Part shown: positions 12,311 to 17,225 of the stretch, in pieces
Layout: every line of letters starts with the position of its first letter
How positions within the stretch are numbered: position 1 is the stretch's first letter
Assembly (NCBI GenBank): GCA_025996865.1
Contig: BNTV01000103.1
Location: 1-17,225, forward strand
DNA: 17,225 nucleotides
DNA from: Bacteroidia bacterium
GTDB lineage: Bacteria > Bacteroidota > Bacteroidia > Bacteroidales > Azobacteroidaceae
Direction of reading: 5' to 3'
Position numbers and translations under genes: made by a program
The notes under the pieces: generated by a model
What the model was told of the DNA's origin: nothing
What the model saw: only the letters and a program-made list of their open reading frames with translations
The model's database searches: none

Positions 12311-13252
12311 TTATATTTTCTGCAAAAGGCTCAATGAGTGATTGTATTCATCCGCGATTTCCTTCATAATCGTTTCAACCGGCTCAATTTGGTCAATCAA
12401 TGATGTAATTTGTCCGATTTCGAGTTCGCCTTCCGTTAAATCACCTTCAAAAATACCGAGCTTGGAGCGGCCGCGTCCCAACAATTGGAGTAATTCTTCA
12501 GCCGACGCACCCCGGTCTTCCGCTTCTTTTATCCGGTCGAAAAATGGATTTTTCACCAAACGGGTGGGAGACAATTTCTTCAAAGCCAATAATGTATCTC
12601 CTTCCTGCAATTCCGTACACCGTTTTTTGAATTGAAGACTGGCGGAACTTTCTTCCGAAAGGGCAAAACGCGTGCCGATTTGTACGCCGTCGGCTCCCAG
12701 ACTCATCGCAGCCAACAAACCGGCTCCGGTGGCAATACCTCCCGCAGCAATTAACGGCAAATCAGTCGCTTTCCTCACTTGCGGAATCAATGCCATGGTA
12801 GTTGTTTCTTCTTTTCCGTTATGACCTCCCGCTTCAAAACCTTCGGCGACAATAGCATCCACTCCGGCTTCTTCGGCTTTTCGCGCAAACTTGGAACTGG
12901 AAACGACATGTACGACCGTTATTCCACAGTCTTTCAATTGTTTAGTCCATGTTTTCGGATTGCCGGCCGAGCTGAAAACCACTTTCACGCCTTCTTCCAT
13001 GATGACCTTCATGATTCCTTCTATTTCGTGGTAAATCAACGGTACATTCACACCGAAAGGTTTGTCGGTTGCCGTTTTACATTTGATGATATGTTCCCGT
13101 AATAAATCGGGAGTCATGGAACCGGCGCCCAAAAGGCCTAATCCGCCGTTGTTACTTACAGCTGACGCTAACCGCCAACCACAACACCACACCATTCCAC
13201 CCTGAATAATCGGGTATTTTATTTTTAACAGATTTGTTAATTTGTTTTCCAT
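12311..13252 (-). CDS. Nitronate monooxygenase / FabK-like flavoprotein
   Basis: A 313-residue TIM-barrel FMN enzyme. Features: YPIIQGGMVWCCGWRLASAV near the N-terminus, NNGGLGLLGAGSMTPD, KPFGVNVPL, the phosphate-binding EGFEAGGHNGKE with the catalytic-type His, and AAGGIATGAGLLAAMSLGAD then GVQIGTRF. These fit the NPD/2-nitropropane dioxygenase family, which includes both nitronate monooxygenases and enoyl-ACP reductase FabK; sequence alone does not settle which. The TGM/E-S-x-A segment (FALSEESSAS) is typical of the FabK-like branch in Bacteroidota. The start at 13252 (MENKLTNLLKIKYPIIQGG) is preferred to 13270 as it matches the family N-terminus. It lies 61 bp after the lipoprotein gene with no clear promoter between, so it may belong to the pyrE-argH transcript. 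Confidence 0.88.
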   Translation of the reverse strand: MENKLTNLLKIKYPIIQGGMVWCCGWRLASAVSNNGGLGLLGAGSMTPDLLREHIIKCKTATDKPFGVNVPLIYHEIEGIMKVIMEEGVKVVFSSAGNPKTWTKQLKDCGITVVHVVSSSKFARKAEEAGVDAIVAEGFEAGGHNGKEETTTMALIPQVRKATDLPLIAAGGIATGAGLLAAMSLGADGVQIGTRFALSEESSASLQFKKRCTELQEGDTLLALKKLSPTRLVKNPFFDRIKEAEDRGASAEELLQLLGRGRSKLGIFEGDLTEGELEIGQITSLIDQIEPVETIMKEIADEYNHSLSLLQKI

Positions 13253-13313
13253 ATTTTTTATAAACTTCACTTTATTTCGATTTTTTTACTATCCATGCTG
13301 TTAGTGGTAATAT

Positions 13314-13790
13314 TCAATTCATCACCACATATTCTCCACTATTCCCGGTCTTCATTACTTGGTAAGACCGCAAATAGTACTTCGAGCCGGACTGCGGCGT
13401 CCCATACCCGTCAATAATATTGTAAACAGCTCCACATTTCGGACATTTAGCCGTAATCGCCGTCGGGATTCCGGTTTGGCTGGTGTTCTCTGGAACTATT
13501 AATGCATTCCGGTTGGCTTCATTGGGACAAGCCATATCATACGCATAAATATTAACCGTCTCCTCTCCTATTCCATTGACTGCCAATAAGCCGCCAAATC
13601 CCAAACGATCTGTTTCAAGCCGTCTTTGGGTAATACACAAGTAGGCGCCTGTTCCTGCATTTAATGATTGATCCTGAAAATTCAAATAGATTTTATAACT
13701 GACCGGTGCATTCGGAATTGTTGAATATATTTCTTCTTTGCAGGAAAAAACAGTACAAATAAATAATATGGATAATCCGATTTTTTTCAT
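13314..13790 (-). CDS. Rieske-like lipoprotein with altered metal ligands
   Basis: A 158-residue protein starting MKKIGLSILFICTVFSC, a lipoprotein signal with the lipidated Cys at 17. The rest has a Rieske-like layout: a first loop AYDMACPNEA with Cys88, a second loop AKCPKCGAVYNIIDGYGTP with Cys116 and Cys119, then SKYYLRSYQV as in the closing strands of Rieske domains. A true 2Fe-2S Rieske site needs C-x-H and C-x-x-H; here these read C-P-N and C-P-K-C, so the fold may be kept while the metal site is changed. I recall similar Bacteroidales lipoproteins. Start 13790 is preferred to 13805 because it gives the signal peptide. The gene begins 15 bp after argH, in the same operon, in front of which lie short GTACC repeats. 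Function unknown. Confidence 0.75.
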   Translation of the reverse strand: MKKIGLSILFICTVFSCKEEIYSTIPNAPVSYKIYLNFQDQSLNAGTGAYLCITQRRLETDRLGFGGLLAVNGIGEETVNIYAYDMACPNEANRNALIVPENTSQTGIPTAITAKCPKCGAVYNIIDGYGTPQSGSKYYLRSYQVMKTGNSGEYVVMN

Positions 13791-13795
13791 CTTTT

Positions 13796-13824
13796 CGTGT
13801 ACCATTCACCGTGTACCATGTACC
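13796..13824. repeat. Short tandem CGTGTACC/ATGTACC repeat at the argH-lipoprotein junction
   Basis: CGTGTACC at 13796-13803 and 13810-13817, followed by ATGTACC (13818-13824). On the minus strand this encodes the end of argH (VHGTR-stop is read from it) and the leader of the next gene. The C-terminal VHGTR of ArgH is not part of the usual family sequence and seems to come from this repeat. Confidence 0.6.
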
Positions 13825-15146
13825 AAAATCGCCTCTGCTTTTTCTATTTTGGCAAAATCGAAACGTCCGATTATTTCATTTTTCAACGCATCAATTTTGT
13901 CATTACAGAGATTACCGATACTTCCTTCATGCGTGTGAAGCGCTTTTTTATCGGTAGTAAAACGACCGGATTCGATTTCCAATCCGACTTGCTTGTAGGC
14001 ATCCCGAAAAGGCATTCCATTCAACACCAATTCGTTAACCTTTTCCACACTGAACAGTAAATCGTATTTTTTGTCTTCCAAAATATGTTCGTTGACTTTT
14101 ACCGATTGCATCATCCAACCAACCATACGGATACAGTTATTCAATTCGATGAAAGCCGGTAAAAAAACTTCTTTGGTAACCTGCAAATCCCGGAAATAAC
14201 CCGAAGGTAAATTATTGATAACCAAAGTAATTTGCTGTGGAATACTTTGAATCAAATTGCATTTTGCCCGAGTCAATTCAAAAACATCGGGATTTTTTTT
14301 GTGAGGCATGATACTCGATCCGGTCGTAAACTCATCCGGCAAACGAATAAAACCGAAATTCTGGCTGTTGTAAAGACAGGCATCGAAAGCTAATTTTGAA
14401 AGAGTCGCCGCGATTCCCGCCAAAGCAAACCCGACCGTGCGTTCCAATTTTCCCCGTCCCATTTGGGCGTAAACGACATTGTAATTCATCGTATCGAATC
14501 CCAACAAATCGGTCGTCATCTGCCGATTCAAAGGAAACGAAGAACCGTATCCGGCGGCCGAACCCAGCGGATTGCGGTTACAGATTTTGTAAGCCGCCAA
14601 CAGCAACTGTAAATCATCGGTCAAACTCTCGGCATAAGCGCCGAACCAAAGTCCAAACGACGAAGGCATGGCAATCTGCAAATGGGTATAGCCCGGAAGA
14701 AAAACACTTTTGTATTTTTCACTCTGAGCCAACAAAATATCAATTAATTCCGAAATTTTTCCGACTAAATTTTGAATCGCATCACGGGTAAAAAGTTTCA
14801 AATCCAACAACACCTGGTCGTTACGCGAACGTCCGCTGTGAATTTTTTTTCCGGTGTCGCCCACTTCGCGGGTCAATAACAACTCCACTTGCGAATGTAC
14901 ATCTTCGACACCTTCTTCAATGACAAATTCACCGGATAGAATTGTCCGGTAAATAGCCCGAAGTTCGGACAAGAGTGTTTGGAGTTCGTCTCCGGTCAAT
15001 AATCCAATGCTTTCGAGCATGGTAATATGCGCCATCGAGCCTAAAACATCCGCTTTGGCCAAATACAAATCCATTTCACGATCTTTTCCGATCGTAAATT
15101 TTTCTATTTCCTTGTCAATCTTTATGTTCTTCTCCCAAAGTTTCAT
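13806..15146 (-). CDS. argH: Argininosuccinate lyase
   Basis: A 446-residue fumarase/aspartase-superfamily enzyme that splits argininosuccinate to arginine and fumarate, the last step of arginine synthesis. The three conserved regions are intact: EDVHSQVE..L with KKIHSGRSRNDQV; GYTHLQIAMPSSFGLWFGAY; and the signature TTGSSIMPHKKNPDVFELTR with the catalytic Ser in its mobile loop. Length and sequence follow the Bacteroides enzymes, except that the end AEAILVHGTR is a few residues longer and is encoded by a short repeat. Its start overlaps the SRPBCC gene by 32 bp, indicating translational coupling. Together with argF' some 11 kb away it shows that arginine genes are dispersed here. No arginine operator could be identified. 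Confidence 0.97.
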   Translation of the reverse strand: MKLWEKNIKIDKEIEKFTIGKDREMDLYLAKADVLGSMAHITMLESIGLLTGDELQTLLSELRAIYRTILSGEFVIEEGVEDVHSQVELLLTREVGDTGKKIHSGRSRNDQVLLDLKLFTRDAIQNLVGKISELIDILLAQSEKYKSVFLPGYTHLQIAMPSSFGLWFGAYAESLTDDLQLLLAAYKICNRNPLGSAAGYGSSFPLNRQMTTDLLGFDTMNYNVVYAQMGRGKLERTVGFALAGIAATLSKLAFDACLYNSQNFGFIRLPDEFTTGSSIMPHKKNPDVFELTRAKCNLIQSIPQQITLVINNLPSGYFRDLQVTKEVFLPAFIELNNCIRMVGWMMQSVKVNEHILEDKKYDLLFSVEKVNELVLNGMPFRDAYKQVGLEIESGRFTTDKKALHTHEGSIGNLCNDKIDALKNEIIGRFDFAKIEKAEAILVHGTR

Positions 15147-15552
15147 AGGGTACAGCAGCTAAAACATTTGCGATTTTATCCACACCTTTTTGAAGCGGAC
15201 CCGACAACATCGGTTTCAGAAACGGATTCAAATCGGCTTTGACGGTCAATTTCATCCGTGTATCTTGTGAGTTCACTTCTTTGAGCTGTATCCACAGATA
15301 AACCTCAACCGGCAATTGGTCAGCCACAAATTTAATCGTTTTGTTCGGTTCGCGTTCCACAATGGAAAAACGCACCTGTCCCATGGGATTCACATTGAAA
15401 GTACAGGAATCGCGATCGAACGAAAAATCCTGCACTTTATCTTGTGGAATCTGATCTTTTACTTTTTCAAGATTGTTCAGATTGGACAGAACTTCAAAAA
15501 TAGTCGTCTCACTATAAGGAAGTTGCTTGATTTCACTTGTAAATTCAGTCAT
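15115..15552 (-). CDS. SRPBCC/START-like domain protein
   Basis: A 145-residue protein with the helix-grip pattern: N-terminal strand and helix (FTSEIKQLPYSETTIFEVLS, NLNNLEKVKDQIP), central strands (CTFNVNPMGQVRFSIVEREP, TIKFVADQ, VEVYLWIQLKEV), and a long C-terminal helix (PFLKPMLSGPLQKGVDKIAN). This matches small SRPBCC (polyketide cyclase/START-like) proteins found next to pyrE in Bacteroidota. The ligand is unknown. It follows pyrE by 13 bp and overlaps argH by 32 bp, so all three are co-transcribed. Confidence 0.85.
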   Translation of the reverse strand: MTEFTSEIKQLPYSETTIFEVLSNLNNLEKVKDQIPQDKVQDFSFDRDSCTFNVNPMGQVRFSIVEREPNKTIKFVADQLPVEVYLWIQLKEVNSQDTRMKLTVKADLNPFLKPMLSGPLQKGVDKIANVLAAVPYETLGEEHKD

Positions 15553-15565
15553 ACCGGAAATTTAT

Positions 15566-16198
15566 TTAGGGTTTCCAATTAACCGGATCTTTTCTCCATT
15601 CCTGAAGCGTTTTAATTTCGGATTCGTCCACATAATCCGTTTTCAGCGCTTCATCCAAGATTGCATCATAATTACATAATGCGGTATATTTTACCTTCGC
15701 TTCCTTGAACTTTTCGTCAGCGACAGGAAATCCGTATGTAAAAATAGCAATCATGCCGATTACGTCGCAACCTGCGTTCCGGATGGCTTCAACCGCTTTC
15801 AAACTGCTTCCGCCGGTAGAAATCAAATCTTCTACAACCACCACTTTGGAACCCGGCTTCAAATCTCCCTCGATCAGGTTTTCCAAACCGTGATCCTTGG
15901 GTGTAGCGCGAATATAGACAAAAGGCAGATTCAATTCTTCAGCGACCATAGCTCCCTGAGCAATAGCGCCTGTTGCAACTCCTGCAATGGTATTTACATT
16001 TCCATACTTTTCGATAATTGTACGAGCTAATTCCAATTTAATAAAATTACGCAGAGGCGGATATGACAAAGTTTTCCTGTTGTCACAATAAATCGGCGAT
16101 TTCCAACCGGAAGCCCAGACGAAAGGATTAGCCGGTTGAAGCTTAACTGCTTTAATTTTAAGTAGTTTATTAGCAAGAATTTGTTCTAACGTTCTCAT
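15566..16198 (-). CDS. pyrE: Orotate phosphoribosyltransferase
   Basis: A 210-residue type I phosphoribosyltransferase that makes orotidine 5'-monophosphate from orotate and PRPP in pyrimidine synthesis. It has the family N-terminus with ASGWKSPIYCDNRKTLSYP (orotate-binding region, 29-47), the flexible-loop segment TPKDHG (99-104), and the PRPP-binding motif VVVVEDLISTGGSSL (119-133). Length is normal. It is the first gene of the run pyrE - SRPBCC - argH - lipoprotein, preceded by a consensus -7 box about 43 bp upstream. Confidence 0.96.
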   Translation of the reverse strand: MRTLEQILANKLLKIKAVKLQPANPFVWASGWKSPIYCDNRKTLSYPPLRNFIKLELARTIIEKYGNVNTIAGVATGAIAQGAMVAEELNLPFVYIRATPKDHGLENLIEGDLKPGSKVVVVEDLISTGGSSLKAVEAIRNAGCDVIGMIAIFTYGFPVADEKFKEAKVKYTALCNYDAILDEALKTDYVDESEIKTLQEWRKDPVNWKP

Positions 16199-16240
16199 TG
16201 AAAAGATAAATTTTCTATGTTCATAAACTGGTTTTCGTTA

Positions 16241-16248
16241 CAAAAGTA
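16241..16248 (-). promoter_or_regulatory. pyrE operon promoter, -7 element
   Basis: Minus strand TACTTTTG, an exact TAnnTTTG. A TTTG lies 22 bp upstream (16271-16274, minus strand), slightly longer spacing than ideal. Initiation near 16235 gives a leader of about 35 nt. Confidence 0.6.
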
Positions 16249-16296
16249 ATCAAACCAAATGAAAATTCTGCAAAATATAGGTGTTATTTTAAAAAA

Positions 16297-16989
16297 TTAT
16301 GCAATTGCAAGGCTTAAAAGGCTTATTTTCACTCCTTTTGCTTTCAGTATACTTTGAGCGACGGCTTCCAGAGTCGAACCGGTTGTCAGCACATCATCCA
16401 CAATCAGGACATGTTTGTCTTTGAAAAAATCAAGATTATTCACCTCGAACAAATCTTTTGTGTTTCTCCATCGTTCGAAAAGACCTTTTTGGGTTTGAGT
16501 CGCATTGGCTTTTTTCCGGAAAACATTTTTCGTATTTACCTGAATACCTGTGATATATGCAATCCCCAAAGCGATCATTTCAGCCTGGTTAAATCCCCGC
16601 TTCCGCTCTTTGGACGGATGAAGCGGAACAGGAACCAAACAATCAATACCGCTAAAGAAATCACTTGAAAACCAATCTCTTGCCAGCATAACGCCCATCC
16701 ATTCACCCAAATTGCGGTTGTCTTTGTATTTGATTTCGGCAATCAGTCTTTGGCCGACTCCTCCTTTATTATAATACAGATACGAAGCGCCTTTCGCCAA
16801 AGGAATTTTTCCGGCGAAACGGTCGGTTGCCTGATTATCGGGATTCAAATGGTAATTGGTCTTCGGTAATTTCAGGAAACATTCCAGGCAGAAATAATTT
16901 TCGCCGGCAACCAAAGGTTTTCCGCAAATTACGCAAAGTTTCGGATAAAAAAGGGATACGAAATCCGGTAACAGGTTTTTTAAGTTCAT
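16297..16989 (-). CDS. comF: ComF family protein (zinc-ribbon phosphoribosyltransferase)
   Basis: A 230-residue protein. The N-terminal zinc-ribbon has CVIC (19-22) and CLEC (34-37) cysteine pairs; the C-terminal half is a phosphoribosyltransferase-like domain with the PVPLHPSKERKRGFNQAEMI block and the PRPP motif VLIVDDVLTTGSTLEA. ComF/GntX proteins are linked to DNA uptake during competence in several bacteria; in Bacteroidota the role is unproven. It is transcribed alone from a -7 box about 20 bp upstream and ends about 100 bp before pyrE, with that operon's promoter in between. Confidence 0.93.
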   Translation of the reverse strand: MNLKNLLPDFVSLFYPKLCVICGKPLVAGENYFCLECFLKLPKTNYHLNPDNQATDRFAGKIPLAKGASYLYYNKGGVGQRLIAEIKYKDNRNLGEWMGVMLARDWFSSDFFSGIDCLVPVPLHPSKERKRGFNQAEMIALGIAYITGIQVNTKNVFRKKANATQTQKGLFERWRNTKDLFEVNNLDFFKDKHVLIVDDVLTTGSTLEAVAQSILKAKGVKISLLSLAIA

Positions 16990-17009
16990 TTTGATTAAAT
17001 ATTAATGCG

Positions 17010-17017
17010 CAAAGATA
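17010..17017 (-). promoter_or_regulatory. comF promoter, -7 element
   Basis: Minus strand TATCTTTG, matching TAnnTTTG, about 20 bp upstream of the comF ATG at 16989. A TTGG lies about 20 bp further up as a possible -33 box. Confidence 0.6.
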
Positions 17018-17082
17018 ACTACATTAAACGATTTTACCCAATAACCGTTGAACAATTTTGCATTTAATGTCTCCACGCTCTA

Positions 17083-17225
17083 TTATCTTTCCGCATCAAT
17101 AATGTCGATAATTTTCTCGTTTTGGATGATTATCATGCCATGGCGGTCGTCCGTGATGCCTTCCTTCAGCCGGTAAGGATATGTGGGAACACCGTTCTTC
17201 ATGACTGTCGGCATATATACGAATT
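17083..17225 (-). CDS. Probable MutS-family protein, C-terminal fragment
   Basis: The last 46 residues of a minus-strand gene whose start lies beyond the window: FVYMPTVMKNGVPTYPYRLK, EGITDDRHGMIIIQNEKIID, then IIDAER and a stop. The pattern YPYRLKEGITDDRHGMIII resembles the final strands of the ATPase domain in MutS-domain-V proteins of Bacteroidota (thymine/polysubstrate-release helix region after the signature). No catalytic motif is in view, so this is a weak call from the end only. Confidence 0.4.
   Translation of the reverse strand, partial: FVYMPTVMKNGVPTYPYRLKEGITDDRHGMIIIQNEKIIDIIDAER

Noticed and set aside
14396..14791. A 131-codon plus-strand frame inside argH
   Set aside because: It is antisense to conserved argH and rich in Pro/Arg/Thr with no recognisable domain.

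Overview
The window looks like a chromosomal segment of a Bacteroidales/Bacteroidota bacterium. Most transcription units start behind the Bacteroidota promoter hallmark TAnnTTTG (-7), sometimes with TTTG about 19 bp upstream. The arginine genes are of the Bacteroides type: an ArgF' (N-succinylornithine carbamoyltransferase family) and an ArgH. A GLPGLI-family exported protein and RhuM and MobA-like remnants also fit that phylum.

Layout. Positions 1-1400: the tail of an IS1595-type transposase, a damaged HTH ORF, and a GLPGLI-family exported protein on the minus strand. The GLPGLI gene is bracketed by two near-identical copies of the argF' upstream/promoter sequence. Positions 1410-3430: argF' (plus), converging on an lpxH-like gene preceded by a DUF59/MIP18-type Fe-S assembly gene (both minus). 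Positions 10984-17225: housekeeping genes on the minus strand. These are comF; a probable pyrE - SRPBCC - argH - Rieske-like lipoprotein - nitronate monooxygenase unit; and efp - radC. At the right edge is the C-terminus of a probable MutS-family protein.

Between the DUF59 gene and radC lies an accessory island of about 7.4 kb (3.5-10.97 kb). Its outer parts are pieces of one broken RhuM gene: promoter plus the first 22 residues on the left, and the middle and the last residues on the right. Inside, on the minus strand, is a tightly packed four-gene run with its own promoter: a C5 cytosine DNA methyltransferase, a PD-(D/E)XK-like putative nuclease, a very large membrane-anchored YobI/KAP-type P-loop NTPase, and an AlbA_2 (Schlafen-like) ATP-binding regulator. 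The intergenic gaps are 4, 12 and 6 bp. The methyltransferase is cut short and lacks its target-recognition domain and motifs IX-X, while its partner nuclease looks whole. At the right junction, the 5' end of a group II intron starts exactly at the RhuM sequence and is fused to the C-terminus of a mobilisation protein. At the left junction is an unusual pair of repeat blocks: four words in each, identical 11-9-11 spacing and linkers, but a different word in each block. The last codons of the AlbA_2 gene lie in one of them.

The most interesting parts are the twin-word repeat blocks, the R-M/YobI/AlbA_2 cassette with a crippled methyltransferase, the RhuM/group II intron fusion history, and an ArgF' whose substrate-selecting residue 90 is Thr rather than the Pro of Bacteroides or the Glu of Xanthomonas.
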